The notes: a model not told the origin generated them from the sequence alone. A stretch of 64,000 nucleotides of DNA from Chloroflexi bacterium TSY (GCA_019217005.1 JAHBNG010000029.1:62001-126000); one strand, 5' to 3'. Shown: positions 29,825 through 40,022, counted from the stretch's first letter. Numbers and translations are program-made.

Positions 29825-30054
29825 CATGAACATTCGAGCATCGCCCTAAAAGCTGCAACCCGACGCTGCCAGAGGCTGCTCTCATTGGGTTGGTCCCGGC
29901 TCTCTGCTTGCATAAGGCTTTGAATCCCGCAGCCAATTGCACTGATCAGTGTCTGACCAGAATCGAGCCTGATGGCTCGGCTTTGCTAGTTGGCTCTCAG
30001 TTGACGGACGCGCACTTGGAAGTGCCGAGATGTCGATGCCTTGCATAAGGGCAT
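29825..30054 (-). pseudogene. Unidentified coding remnant
   Basis: One minus-strand frame reads MPLCKASTSRHFQVRVRQLR, a stop, then IRLDSGQTLISAIGCGIQSL and on to ...FRAMLECS with a final stop. Only one internal stop breaks about 75 codons, and the composition is protein-like. I do not recognise the family. It may be a relic of a gene lost during element insertion. Confidence 0.35.
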
Positions 30055-30251
30055 TCTTTGCTGTTCACTCAGGATTTCTCGTGCAGTGCCTTGGAACCTA
30101 ACCCTGACACTGGGCACCCGCCGCTAGCTCAGTTCACATTAGGCTGTTCCTCTCAAGATTGCGACTCTTTCGCTTTCTTTGCTTCTGTTTACCCTTTTTA
30201 CTCCGACATTGCGTGAATTGGCGTCACTATAAAACACTGTTTATTGTGCCT

Positions 30252-30281
30252 TTGACCTGCTTAAAGAAAACCAGTTATAAT
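30252..30281 (+). promoter_or_regulatory. Sigma-70-like promoter of the DUF4058 gene
   Basis: TTGACC (30252-30257) and TATAAT (30276-30281) are 18 bp apart. The start codon follows 41 bp later with an AAGGAG site in between, so this gene has its own promoter, opposite in direction to the surrounding signalling operon. Confidence 0.7.
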
Positions 30282-30322
30282 TCGCCCAGTATACTGTTAA
30301 TGTCTAAACAAAGGAGACTACC

Positions 30323-31099
30323 ATGACCTCTCCGTTTCCTGGCATGGACCCCTATCTAGAAGATCGGGAGCATTGGCGTGGCTTCCATCATCATCTGGCA
30401 GAGGAGCTCGTACGACAACTTAACCCGCAGATTGTGCCCAAATATTTTGCTGAGGTAGAAATTCATACTGTACTGCAGGAATTAACCATCTCTGAAACAC
30501 AACATATCTATCCGGATGTCAACATTGTCGGGCTGGACTCACAAGCAACGACTCAACGACAGGCTGTAACCGTACCGGAAGCACCCCTCGAACGCGTTGT
30601 TGAAATACCCGAACCACAGAAGCAGCGCGCTGTCAATATTTATGTGACAGAGAATAGAGACCTGGTGACGGCCATTGAGCTCCTTTCTCCCGCTAATAAG
30701 ACTGGCGAGGGATTAATACAGTACCAGCAAAAGCGGCAGCGAATTCTCCGTTCTCCAATTCACTTAGTTGAGTTTGATCTATTGCGTGTTGGTCAGCGAC
30801 CAGGCAGTGAAGTGGCTGAACCGTCAATCGACACGGACTACATTGTTCTTTTAAATCGAGGCACTGCTGGTAACATTCGAATCTCTCAAATCTGGCCCGT
30901 CGGAATCAATGATGCACTGCCGACGACCCCTATCCCATTACGTGAGCCCGATTCCGATGTGGTTCTAGACCTCACTGCTGTCGTTAAGAAAATCTATGCT
31001 GACAACTATTACCACTATCGCATTGACTACAATCAGCCTGTGCCGCCTCCTAAATTGCGCCCCAAAATGGCAACCTGGATCAAACAAAATGTTGCGTAA
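30323..31099 (+). CDS. DUF4058 family protein
   Basis: A 258-residue soluble protein that starts with the family signature FPGMDPYLED and keeps IELLSPANKTGEG and the terminal DYNQPVPPPKL motif. Function is unknown; the core resembles PD-(D/E)XK-type folds, which often occur in multi-copy families in Cyanobacteria and Chloroflexota. It is inserted, on the opposite strand, between the kinase-phosphatase gene and the slr1658-type gene. Confidence 0.85.
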   Translation: MTSPFPGMDPYLEDREHWRGFHHHLAEELVRQLNPQIVPKYFAEVEIHTVLQELTISETQHIYPDVNIVGLDSQATTQRQAVTVPEAPLERVVEIPEPQKQRAVNIYVTENRDLVTAIELLSPANKTGEGLIQYQQKRQRILRSPIHLVEFDLLRVGQRPGSEVAEPSIDTDYIVLLNRGTAGNIRISQIWPVGINDALPTTPIPLREPDSDVVLDLTAVVKKIYADNYYHYRIDYNQPVPPPKLRPKMATWIKQNVA

Positions 31100-31129
31100 T
31101 GCGTACAATTGATCTATAGACTCCGCACT

Positions 31130-34100
31130 CTATTTCTGCCTCATCACCAACAACGTGATATCATCAAAGATTTTCTGCTCACCGACATAAGTCAATACGT
31201 CGGCCAGTACTGCATCCTTAATTGCCTCGGCAGATGGCTTTCCCCAATGACGAGAGACGCTCTCAGTTAGACGCTCCAGTTCGTAGAGTTCTTTGTCCAT
31301 GTTCTGCGCCTCGGTGATGCCGTCGGTATAGAGAACCACCCCATCACCGGAGGCTAGATCGATAATCGTTTCGTCGATGAAGTCGGCAATGTCATCATCA
31401 AGGGCGACAGGGAAGCCCAGGTCCGTGGTATCCACTAGTTCCACCTCACCTCCCTCGCGTACGATAATGACATCCTCGTGCTGGCCGCTGAGACGCAATT
31501 GGCCACCTTCATCGCCGATGGCTGTATAGTCGAGCAGGCTCAGGGTCAAGTTCTTGCCCGCTTCGATGCGTTGGACATTGTCGTAGAGGCTGCGGTTGAG
31601 AACATCTAAAAAGCGCACCGGATCCCGCTTTTCGCTGGTGAGCAGGGTGCGCACGCCCATTTGCGTCATCAACATTACAACGCCACTTTCCAATCCATGC
31701 CCCGTCACGTCGCCGATGCCGATCTTGACCCGGCCATTTTGTTGCAGCACATCGTAATAATCGCCGCCCACTTCGTCGGCTGATTCCATGTAGCCAGCGA
31801 TGTCCAGCCCATCCACTTGGGCCAGTTCCGCTTCGGTGGGCAGGATCATCTTTTGCAGACGCTGGGTCACTGCCAGCTCAGTTCCCATACGTAGGTTCTC
31901 AACGAGAAGTTCTTTGAGATTCAGGTGGGTCTCAATGCGCGCCAACAGTTCATCCTTGGAGATCGGCTTGGTCAGATAGTCGTTGGCACCTGCTTGTAAG
32001 CCCGCTACCAAATCCGCCACCTGGTTCTTGGCGCTCAACAAAACCACCGGTAACTCGTTGGCTGAGTACGTTCTCCGGATTTTCTGGCAGACCTCATAGC
32101 CAGATATGCGCGGCATCATCACGTCCAGTATGATGAGATCGAAGCGGTCACCGCTTGCTATCAGTTCCTGGGCGTCGATACCGCTCTGCGCCTGAACGAC
32201 CTCATAGTCGCGCACTGCAAGATGGTTGGACAAGACCTGCAAGTTGACTGGCTCGTCATCGACGATCAACACCCGGTAGCGGCCTGCTGATATCGCAGGT
32301 TTAAAATCGGCTAGCTCCATCTCGTCAGCCCACTCACCATTGGCAATCGCAGTGGCTGGGACTCCACCCATACCATTATTCGTGCAGTTTGGTGGTGGGG
32401 CATAGGTGCGTACTTTGGTCACTGTCTCTATGGGCACAGCCGCTCGCTCAACTGCGGTCCAGTTCTTGTCGGCCAGAGGTAAGGTAAAAGTGAATGTAGA
32501 ACCGACCCCTACTTCCGACTCGACCCAAATTTGACCACCGTGTAATTCAACCAACTGCTTGGTCACCGCTAGGCCGAGTCCAGTGCCGCCATAGTTGCGG
32601 GCAGTCGTCCCATCGGCTTGCTCAAACGACTCGAATATGTGGTCAAATTCCTCTTCGGGAATGCCGATCCCCGTATCGGCGATGGCAATCGCCAGATCAC
32701 TTCCCCGCACCTGGGCCGACACGGTCACCTGGCCCTCTTCGGTGAACTTGATGGCGTTGCCGACCAGATTGTGCAGGATCTGCTGCACCCGATTCTCGTC
32801 ACCCTCAACCAGAGGTAAGTCGCCCGCTGTTTCATCAATGAGCGCTAACGGTTTATGGCCCACCAGCGGCTGGGAGAGGGTCAGGATCACTTCGGCCAGT
32901 GTGTGAATGTCTAACGGCTTGTGCTGGAGTTCAAACTCCTGATTTTTCAACTTAGAGAAGTCCAGAATATCGTTGACCAAGCTGGCCAGCCGCTTGCCGC
33001 TGGAGACGATCAGGTCTAGATTATGGGTAGTTGGTTTGGACAGCGGACCAGTGGCACCATCGATGAGGGATTCAGCCAAACCAATGATACCATTGAGTGG
33101 GGTGCGCAGCTCGTGGGAGGTGTTGGCCAAGAACTCGTCTTTGAGATGATCCAAACGCTGCAATTCTGCATTTTGCTCTTCCAGTCTCTCAAATGAATCT
33201 CTTAGCTGCCTGGTCATCGTGTTGAAGCTTTGGGCGAGATGACCGATCTCGTCCTGCGAAGTCACCTCGGCTTGCTGCGACAGATCGCCTCTGGCAATTT
33301 GTTCGGCCGTTTCCGTCAAGCGCTGGATGGGGCGTGCGATCTGGCGTGCGATGAGGAACGCGCTGCCCAATGCGATGAGACCCACCAGGATACCGACAGC
33401 CAGAAAAAGGAGAAGGAGATCGGCAGCTGGTTTGAGGGCTTCGGCTGCGGCCACTTCGGCCACAAGCGCCCAGGTCACCCCATCCCAATCAAGTTCGGGA
33501 ATTGGTTCTTGGATGACAACGGGGGTCCAGGCACTCAGCACTGGTGCCCCTCGATAATCATCGATCACCTGACTGCCCTTCTTTCCCGCGAGTGCGGTGC
33601 GGCTGGCGACAGTATCGACGATAAAGTGCTCGTTCAAGACGGTGCTATCGGTATCTAACTGTTGCAGAAAGCGGGAGTCATTGCGGAAGAGCAGATCCGT
33701 ACCTACGGCATAGGACTCCCCGGTTTCGCCAAAGCCGGCCCGTTGGTTTAGCACCGTGTTCATAATATCAATCGGCATCTGTAGAATAAGCACACCGACG
33801 AATTCATCTTTTGTATTAAAAATAGGTGCACTGAGAAAAGCAGCCGCTTCGGCGCTGGGTTCGTAAAAGGCAAAATCCACATACGTTGTGAAGTCGGCCT
33901 CAGCGATTGTGCTTGCCAATTGAAAAGCTTGTCCAATGTTGGTTTCGGCATAGGGCGTTTGCCGTAGATTGACACCCAAATCAGCCTTTTTGAGCACAGA
34001 ATAGATAACATCACCCGTTGGTGTGACCAACAGAATGTCTGTATAGCCAAAGATAGTACGATGTTCCTGAAAGAAGGGGTGAAATCGGGCATGTGCACTG

Positions 34101-34465
34101 CTATAGGCCGAGCCATCTCCAATATCAGATTCATCAGGTTTGTGTAGGTAGCTGTCGCGAATGGTCTGCAATCGCTCTTCATAGCTGCTGCCCAGCCCGA
34201 AACTGTTGTCTATGGAACGCCTAAGCACATCCGCCGCCAGCCGAACGGTTGGCAGTTTCGCAAACGCTTCTGCCTGTTTACGCCAGTTGCCAAACCACAA
34301 GAGCAATTCATCGCTGCGTGTCTCGCGCAGCGATTCCATTTTGGTCAGCGCTTCCTTTTGCAAGGTATTACGGGCCGTCAGATAAGCACCGCCCCCGACA
34401 ACAATCAGCAGGACAACGCTCACGACGACAAACACGACAATCAACTTTGCGTGTAGACTTTTCAT
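31130..34465 (-). CDS. Hybrid sensor histidine kinase with receiver and SpoIIE/PP2C phosphatase output
   Basis: A 1111-residue multidomain sensor. An N-terminal transmembrane helix (about 7-28), double CACHE sensor, second helix (about 350-372) and HAMP are followed by HisKA (FLANTSHELRTPLNG, phospho-His near residue 450) and HATPase (N-box HNLVGNAIKF, ADTGIGIPEE, GGTGLGLAV). A receiver domain follows (IVDDEPVN, phospho-Asp in LIILDVMMP, Lys in YLTKPIS). The C-terminal 220 residues are a SpoIIE-type PP2C Ser/Thr phosphatase (DEVGGDYYD, IGDVTGHGLES, LYTDGITE, DDITLLVM). It links a periplasmic signal to dephosphorylation of a partner protein, most likely the slr1659-type protein downstream. The sensor half resembles the cyclase-like receptor. 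It starts 24 bases after the solute-binding gene. Confidence 0.93.
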   Translation of the reverse strand: MKSLHAKLIVVFVVVSVVLLIVVGGGAYLTARNTLQKEALTKMESLRETRSDELLLWFGNWRKQAEAFAKLPTVRLAADVLRRSIDNSFGLGSSYEERLQTIRDSYLHKPDESDIGDGSAYSSAHARFHPFFQEHRTIFGYTDILLVTPTGDVIYSVLKKADLGVNLRQTPYAETNIGQAFQLASTIAEADFTTYVDFAFYEPSAEAAAFLSAPIFNTKDEFVGVLILQMPIDIMNTVLNQRAGFGETGESYAVGTDLLFRNDSRFLQQLDTDSTVLNEHFIVDTVASRTALAGKKGSQVIDDYRGAPVLSAWTPVVIQEPIPELDWDGVTWALVAEVAAAEALKPAADLLLLFLAVGILVGLIALGSAFLIARQIARPIQRLTETAEQIARGDLSQQAEVTSQDEIGHLAQSFNTMTRQLRDSFERLEEQNAELQRLDHLKDEFLANTSHELRTPLNGIIGLAESLIDGATGPLSKPTTHNLDLIVSSGKRLASLVNDILDFSKLKNQEFELQHKPLDIHTLAEVILTLSQPLVGHKPLALIDETAGDLPLVEGDENRVQQILHNLVGNAIKFTEEGQVTVSAQVRGSDLAIAIADTGIGIPEEEFDHIFESFEQADGTTARNYGGTGLGLAVTKQLVELHGGQIWVESEVGVGSTFTFTLPLADKNWTAVERAAVPIETVTKVRTYAPPPNCTNNGMGGVPATAIANGEWADEMELADFKPAISAGRYRVLIVDDEPVNLQVLSNHLAVRDYEVVQAQSGIDAQELIASGDRFDLIILDVMMPRISGYEVCQKIRRTYSANELPVVLLSAKNQVADLVAGLQAGANDYLTKPISKDELLARIETHLNLKELLVENLRMGTELAVTQRLQKMILPTEAELAQVDGLDIAGYMESADEVGGDYYDVLQQNGRVKIGIGDVTGHGLESGVVMLMTQMGVRTLLTSEKRDPVRFLDVLNRSLYDNVQRIEAGKNLTLSLLDYTAIGDEGGQLRLSGQHEDVIIVREGGEVELVDTTDLGFPVALDDDIADFIDETIIDLASGDGVVLYTDGITEAQNMDKELYELERLTESVSRHWGKPSAEAIKDAVLADVLTYVGEQKIFDDITLLVMRQK

Positions 34466-34489
34466 AGACTCTTACTCTTCGTAGTTGCC

Positions 34490-35947
34490 CTATCTTGCCA
34501 TGATGACACGTGTCTCGTCGACTGCCGTGTCCAGCCCAGGCTTGACTTCTACATTGCCCAGCATGATCTGCTGCAACTGTGGATACCAGAGATCGGAGAA
34601 GGCGATCCACTCTTTGATTTGGGGGGGCGTAAAGAAATCTTCGTTGATCTGTGCCTGCGCAATTGCCAGACGTTTGCTGTCCAGGGCAACATCCGAGCTT
34701 GACGCGTCTGCAATAATACGTGCCCAGACGTCATCGCGCACTGGTAATGGCCCCAATTGTGCTTCTTCATAGAGCACTCGCTCAGAAGTGAGGAACTTGA
34801 GCAATTGAGCAGCGGCCTCTTTGTGTTCGCTGGCAGCTGCAATCGAAAATCCGTGCGCACCCCCCCAGCCTGTGTGCACATCACCAAGCAGGCCTACCGG
34901 GCCACGCGCGATGCCAAACCTGCCCGCTACAACACAGTTTTCAGGATCTTGAACGTAGTTGTACCAGTTATGCCATTCTAGATAGAAGGCGATTTGGCCA
35001 TCGCAAAAATTCTGAGCCACTTCCAGCCACAGATAGTCAGTGGTATCAGGAGGAATGTAGCCATTGATATACAGATCGTGCACCCAGGTTGCAGCCAAGA
35101 CACCAGCGTCGCTATTGAAGATGGGATTTAGATTTCCATCAAAATACTGTCCGCCGTTGACAACCAAAAGCTCCATAAACCGTCCCGTAAGGGCTTCTTC
35201 TCGACCCGCAAATTGCGTACCATAGACATCACAGCAGGTCGTGAAAAATTCGGCCATATCATACATCTGATCCAGTGTCTCAGGCGGTGCAAGGGGATAA
35301 CCATATTGTTCTGCAAACACTTGCTGGTTCTGCGGGTCATCAAATAGATCTGTACGATAGTATAATCCAGAGATATCGCCATGACGCGGCATCAACCAGA
35401 GATGTCCATCCTTGGTCGAGCCATCCAGAATGGCCTTGCTGAATGGTGCCAGTTCTTCCGGAGAAAAGTATGATTCTAGCGGTTCCAGAAAGTCTATATA
35501 CTGTGGGAAAAAGCTAGTATGATTCCAGGCAATATCGAACGCCACTGTGCCTGCCTGATACTGTTCCTTCAGATAGTGGTCCACTTCAAAATTATCCTTG
35601 CTCATGTAAATAATTTCAGTGGTTGCGCCCGTGGCCTCTTCAAAAATGCTCAAGGATTCATACATGGCCTCAAAGATTACGGCCCCGCCGATTGTGGCGA
35701 GGCGCAGATGCACCCCAGACAAGTCCTGCTCTAATCCAGCATACTGAGGCTCTAGAGATGTTGCGGACTTTGAGGCGATAGGCACTGGTGTTGATGTTGG
35801 GTCCAGAGAAGGTTCCAGGTTGGGAGACAATGTCGGCTCTGGAGTGGGTGGCGACGTTGGTGCTGGCGCGGAACGTGTGCGATTATAAGCACTCCAAAGT
35901 GCCGTGAACAGAAGGATAACTATGATTGATAAATAGATACGGTTCAT
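34490..35947 (-). CDS. Membrane-anchored extracellular solute-binding protein (family 1)
   Basis: A 485-residue protein with an N-terminal hydrophobic segment (YLSIIVILLFTALWSAY), a Pro/Thr/Ser linker, and a sugar-binding ABC-type solute-binding domain (LRLATIGGAVIFEAMY..., FDIAWNHTSFFPQY..., WGGAHGFSIAAAS). No lipobox Cys is seen, so it is likely held by the uncleaved helix. No permease or ATPase lies nearby; the next gene is the hybrid kinase. It therefore probably senses a ligand for the CACHE-type receptors rather than importing it. AAGGAGG precedes the ATG. Confidence 0.85.
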   Translation of the reverse strand: MNRIYLSIIVILLFTALWSAYNRTRSAPAPTSPPTPEPTLSPNLEPSLDPTSTPVPIASKSATSLEPQYAGLEQDLSGVHLRLATIGGAVIFEAMYESLSIFEEATGATTEIIYMSKDNFEVDHYLKEQYQAGTVAFDIAWNHTSFFPQYIDFLEPLESYFSPEELAPFSKAILDGSTKDGHLWLMPRHGDISGLYYRTDLFDDPQNQQVFAEQYGYPLAPPETLDQMYDMAEFFTTCCDVYGTQFAGREEALTGRFMELLVVNGGQYFDGNLNPIFNSDAGVLAATWVHDLYINGYIPPDTTDYLWLEVAQNFCDGQIAFYLEWHNWYNYVQDPENCVVAGRFGIARGPVGLLGDVHTGWGGAHGFSIAAASEHKEAAAQLLKFLTSERVLYEEAQLGPLPVRDDVWARIIADASSSDVALDSKRLAIAQAQINEDFFTPPQIKEWIAFSDLWYPQLQQIMLGNVEVKPGLDTAVDETRVIMAR

Positions 35948-36009
35948 TTGCGCTCAGTCCTCCTTAGTAACTAGGGGATAGATAGGTCGAATTTACTGCT
36001 GCTTCATTA

Positions 36010-36513
36010 CTATACTTTTCACTGCCATAGATGAGATTGAATTTGACCATGAATAGTCGAGAGAACAGGCGAATTTATTCTCACCGATGAGCGAGTGAAG
36101 TATAACAATGTAATATCATCATACACTTCGTGATCGCCGATATGCATCATTATGTCAGCGATCACAGCTTCCTTGATCACGTCTAAGGTTTTGCCCCTTC
36201 ACATAGCCGCCCACTTCGTTGGTCGGTTCCATGTAGCCAGCGATGTCCTGCCCGGCTACTGCCGCCAATTCCTCGTGGCTCGGTAGAATCATGGGGCGTT
36301 ACGTCCAGTTCGGCGCCATGCGCAGATTTGTTCCGTCAGTTGTTCGTTGAGGGCCTGGATCTCCTCGTTGACCACGGCCAGTTGGGCGGTTCGTTCTACA
36401 ACCTTCTCTTCCAGAGTGTTGCAGAGGGTGGCGTTTTCAATGGAGATGATAGTCTGCGCGAGAGCAGGTTCAAGACTTCCAACGGATTCAATGGCTTTGT
36501 CATAATTGGCCAT
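36010..36513 (-). pseudogene. Decayed SpoIIE/PP2C phosphatase
   Basis: The start reads SIENATLCNTLEEKVVERTAQ, the typical end of a GAF domain and a coiled coil. Then MILPSHEELAAVAGQDIAGY...EVGGY marks the beginning of a SpoIIE domain, and IKEAVIADIMMHIGDHEVYD and DDITLLYFTR mark its end. About 180 residues of the phosphatase core are missing between these two and the frame changes, so the protein is dead. It mirrors the end of the intact phosphatase at 31130. Confidence 0.75.
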
Positions 36514-36698
36514 CTTGAGACAAGATCAAAGCATTCTGAATCATTTACGGTTCGCGGATGAACCGCACTAGTTACTCGAGTCCTATTTGATATTGCTCAT
36601 GAAAGGAAGAGAGTTTGACTATAGTATTTGAGGTGAATCGGTGAAGTAAACAACAGAGAACAGGTACCCACGAAGTCTTGATGTAATCGTGATATCGA

Positions 36699-37304
36699 TC
36701 ATATCAGAACCATAGGTCTCTGTCTATAGTACTTGGGTACTAACACCTCCTTTCGTAAACATAATCTTCGACTCAGAATTGGGATTGCCGCGGCCGCCGC
36801 GCGGGAACAACTGATACCGATCACGCCCACAATCGTTGGGTCGGCCGCAATTTTCTGTGCAGCGATCCCTCCTCCTGCGCTGCTACAGAGCGAATCTTCA
36901 CCGACCAGTTCGATCTCATGTTTCAAAAACGGCCCGTGATCGCTCAAGGCAATTTCGATGCCGCCTTTTGCATCTTCGTCCAAGTTGGCGGTTGCGCCTG
37001 AGGTGGAAAGCATATAGGCGAACAGAAAGTGCATGGTCGCAAGCGACTGCTACGCAAACAAATCCACTAATTCGAGTGACATCTTTAATCCGTTTTTTCA
37101 CGAAGTGGGCGTTTCGCCAACGGATTTCCTGTATCAGACTGGAATTTGAATCCCAGGCCGCAAAGTACGCGATTGCCCTACCACACAGCCAAGTTCATCT
37201 TGAGAGAGCGCTTGCATAGCGTTCTCTTTCTCTGCTGAGCGGCAGGCGGAAAGCAGCAACATCAGCAGCAGTGTCCATCCTAAGATTTTCTTTTTTTTGT
37301 TCAT
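36699..37304 (-). pseudogene. Decayed LivK-type solute-binding lipoprotein
   Basis: The start (37304) encodes MNKKKKILGWTLLLMLLLSA followed by a lipobox Cys. The frame then breaks. The later part reads DEDAKGGIEIALSDHG, EIELVGEDSLCSSAGGGIAA and ADPTIVGVIGISCSRAAAAA, the conserved start of branched-chain-amino-acid-type binding proteins. The rest of the protein is absent. It lies just upstream of the decayed phosphatase, repeating the order of the intact solute-binding/phosphatase pair next door. Confidence 0.7.
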
Positions 37305-37661
37305 ACTTTTGCTTACCCTGAATGAGATAGGACATTAACATGTTATCGTTAAACGTTTATATTTGTACCAAGCAGGCATAAATCGGCCATGTTGCCCTGC
37401 CCTTTTCAAGACCACCAGAGAATGGTCCTGCCGCTGGGTGTAAAGGGGGGTCTATAGGCGCATATGCCCGATTCTTCGAATCGACGCGATAGATGAGCTA
37501 CCACCGCTATTTGCAGTCGTGAAATTTCCTGGGAATCCCTTGCTCGACTAAAAAGTGGAGAGCATTCTCTTCATAAAACAAGTGCTGATCGCCATCCATG
37601 AATGAGTGTGGTATAGTTGGTCAATAGTAGATAAAAAGAGCTATCTCTAAGGACTTGAACG

Positions 37662-40022
37662 ATGAATCCAACTCGAAAATCGCCCGTTTTTTTGTTTGTT
37701 TTTATAGGAGTGATAATACTCTTTCTGTTAGCCTGTGGACGAAATCAATCTGAAGATGAAAGCGTTTCGATCTCTGTTGCTCTGACTCAGACTGCCTCAG
37801 CTTTAGAAACCAACGATGCATCCGTTCCGCCAGAGACATCAACCCCTGTACCAACGCCAACAGAAAATCCATCGCCAACTTCTGCCCCCACAACTGTTTC
37901 ATCGACTGACACCTCTTCCGCCGACACCGCTTCTACAGAATCATTATCGACAGAGGCCACTCAACCCGATCTCATCCGAACCGCAGCCATTGAATTTGAT
38001 ATCGAGTTGGATCCAGAAGATCCTCGTGGGGTCAACGTGATTCCATTGCGTATTGGAGGCGATGTAGAACAGTGGGCTGCTTTTACGACTGGGATTCGGG
38101 ATTTTGAGAAAGAGATTGATCATCAGCTTGCCATCTACTCTTGGAATAGAGACAAAGCTACATGGCAACTGCTAGACATGACAACGCTTGGCAAAATGGA
38201 TGATCCAGCTAACCCTGGCCCTGATTATCTTAGCGAGTTTTCTGTTTCGCAGGTCCCTATCACCCCTGACCGAGTTTGGCTAGAAATTGTGGGTGGCGTG
38301 GGTGCTCACAGCGGGGTCTATCAGATCTATAGCTTTGACGGAACAGAGTTAGCATTTCAGTTGACGGGGTTCAGCTCAAATCCAGGGGCTGGGGCGATCA
38401 GAGACTTAAATGGCGATGGGATTGGAGACGTGCTGCTCAATGCCACTGATTACTACGTTTTCTGCTATGCGTGTGGTGTGCGTGAGGTGCATGATGAGGT
38501 CATGCGTTGGGATGGGACACGGTTTGTTCCAGTAGAATTAATCAAATTTCGAGAAGAGGTATCCGAAATCTTGCGGGAACCAAACAATCGCGCGGTTGAC
38601 TTAGCCAATGCCGGTCTGTGGAAAGATGCAGCCAATGAAATGGCGGCAGCAGCATCTCTCAACGAAATGCCTGCTTCGATCACAGAAAGCAACATCACCG
38701 ATTTTCTCTGGAACTCCGCCTACATTCGCCATAACGCATCTGCCAAACGGGATGCAATCGGAACACGCGACGAAGGGTACCCAGTGATGGGCTATCTTTT
38801 TTATGGGGATTATGCAGCCGCTATCGATGAATTACGTCGCTACGAACCGCAGGAGATCTTCAGCTTAGAGTCACCTCTGTTTGTGGGCACGGTCGCCGAA
38901 GGTTGGACGGCAGAGATGGGGGGCCGAATCGAAACGGAGGTGACACCAGCGTTAGCATTGAGACCCGATTTGGCTGCTGCACATTATTTGCTCGGCTGGG
39001 CACAATGGCTAAAATTAGCGCAGGGCTCTGAACCATCTTCCACAGCGCCTGCCAGTACAATCGATGCGATTACGCAAGCCCGTTCATTGGCACCAGATGA
39101 ACCATTCTATCAAGCTAGCCTTGCGTTTCTACGTGGCGAACCTTCCAGTGAAACAGGGGGACAATCAGAGGCAAGTTCTGATACTCGTGCTGACTCATCG
39201 CCAGTTGAGCGACCTCTCGCGGGACACATTTTCTATTCTGCCCAAGACCCGATTGAGGAGCGTTACTACGTGCAGGTCTTTGGCGTAGCAGATGGGACAA
39301 AGACCAAAATCGTCGAGGACGCTATCCAGCCCCGGCAACAACCCAGTGGATCTCGTCTCGCGTTTTATAGCACACGCAATGATATGTTAGGCGTCGGTGG
39401 GTTTGATGTGGAAAGTGGTGAGCGACTTCGCTTCTCGTTCAACACGGAAGATGCTTATCCAGCATGGAACGCAGCGGGAAACAAACTGGTCTTTGCCAGC
39501 AACCGACATGGCGACCGCAACTGGCGCATCTATCGGACTTGGGCAGATGGGAACGATCAGGTTGATGTGTTGGGTTTTGGTCGAGATCCAGATTGGCATC
39601 TGGCCAGCAACCGAGTTGTCTTCAAAGGCTGCGACGATGTCGGAAACTCTTGTGGCATCTGGCTCATGAACGACGATGGCAGCGAACGACAGCCATTGAC
39701 AAATAATCCAGGTGACGCCCGCCCGCGGTGGTCGCCGGATGGACGTTTTGTTGTCTTCATGAGCGACCAGCGTGATGGGAATTGGGAACTATATATAGCC
39801 GACGTTGCCAGTCGCATCGTATCACGACTGAGCAACAATGCGGCCAATGATGGTTTGCCTGTTTATAGTCCTGACGGCAGCCAAATTGCTTGGGTCAGTG
39901 ATCGAAATAGTGAATGGCAAATTTTGACCGTCTCAAGTCAAGGTGGTAGCGCACAATTGCTCACACCAGTCGAAGGCAATCTACCGAATTGGTTAGAGCA
40001 TGGGTTGGATTGGGTACCGTAA
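37662..40022 (+). CDS. Lipoprotein with TolB-like beta-propeller repeats
   Basis: A 786-residue lipoprotein: signal peptide ending in LLAC (lipobox Cys at about residue 25), a Thr/Ser/Pro-rich linker to about residue 105, a middle region with FG-GAP-like (DLNGDGIGDVLL) and helical repeats, and a C-terminal beta-propeller of PD40 repeats (WSPDGRFVVFMSDQRDGNWE, YSPDGSQIAWVSDRNSEWQ). Such propellers bind proteins or glycans at the cell surface. An extended -10 (TGGTATAGT, -10 at 37612-37617) lies 45 bp upstream. Its function is unknown. Confidence 0.8.
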   Translation: MNPTRKSPVFLFVFIGVIILFLLACGRNQSEDESVSISVALTQTASALETNDASVPPETSTPVPTPTENPSPTSAPTTVSSTDTSSADTASTESLSTEATQPDLIRTAAIEFDIELDPEDPRGVNVIPLRIGGDVEQWAAFTTGIRDFEKEIDHQLAIYSWNRDKATWQLLDMTTLGKMDDPANPGPDYLSEFSVSQVPITPDRVWLEIVGGVGAHSGVYQIYSFDGTELAFQLTGFSSNPGAGAIRDLNGDGIGDVLLNATDYYVFCYACGVREVHDEVMRWDGTRFVPVELIKFREEVSEILREPNNRAVDLANAGLWKDAANEMAAAASLNEMPASITESNITDFLWNSAYIRHNASAKRDAIGTRDEGYPVMGYLFYGDYAAAIDELRRYEPQEIFSLESPLFVGTVAEGWTAEMGGRIETEVTPALALRPDLAAAHYLLGWAQWLKLAQGSEPSSTAPASTIDAITQARSLAPDEPFYQASLAFLRGEPSSETGGQSEASSDTRADSSPVERPLAGHIFYSAQDPIEERYYVQVFGVADGTKTKIVEDAIQPRQQPSGSRLAFYSTRNDMLGVGGFDVESGERLRFSFNTEDAYPAWNAAGNKLVFASNRHGDRNWRIYRTWADGNDQVDVLGFGRDPDWHLASNRVVFKGCDDVGNSCGIWLMNDDGSERQPLTNNPGDARPRWSPDGRFVVFMSDQRDGNWELYIADVASRIVSRLSNNAANDGLPVYSPDGSQIAWVSDRNSEWQILTVSSQGGSAQLLTPVEGNLPNWLEHGLDWVP

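Noticed and set aside
33230..33658. 142-residue plus-strand gene
   Set aside because: It lies opposite the HAMP and CACHE region of the hybrid kinase and has no recognisable features.
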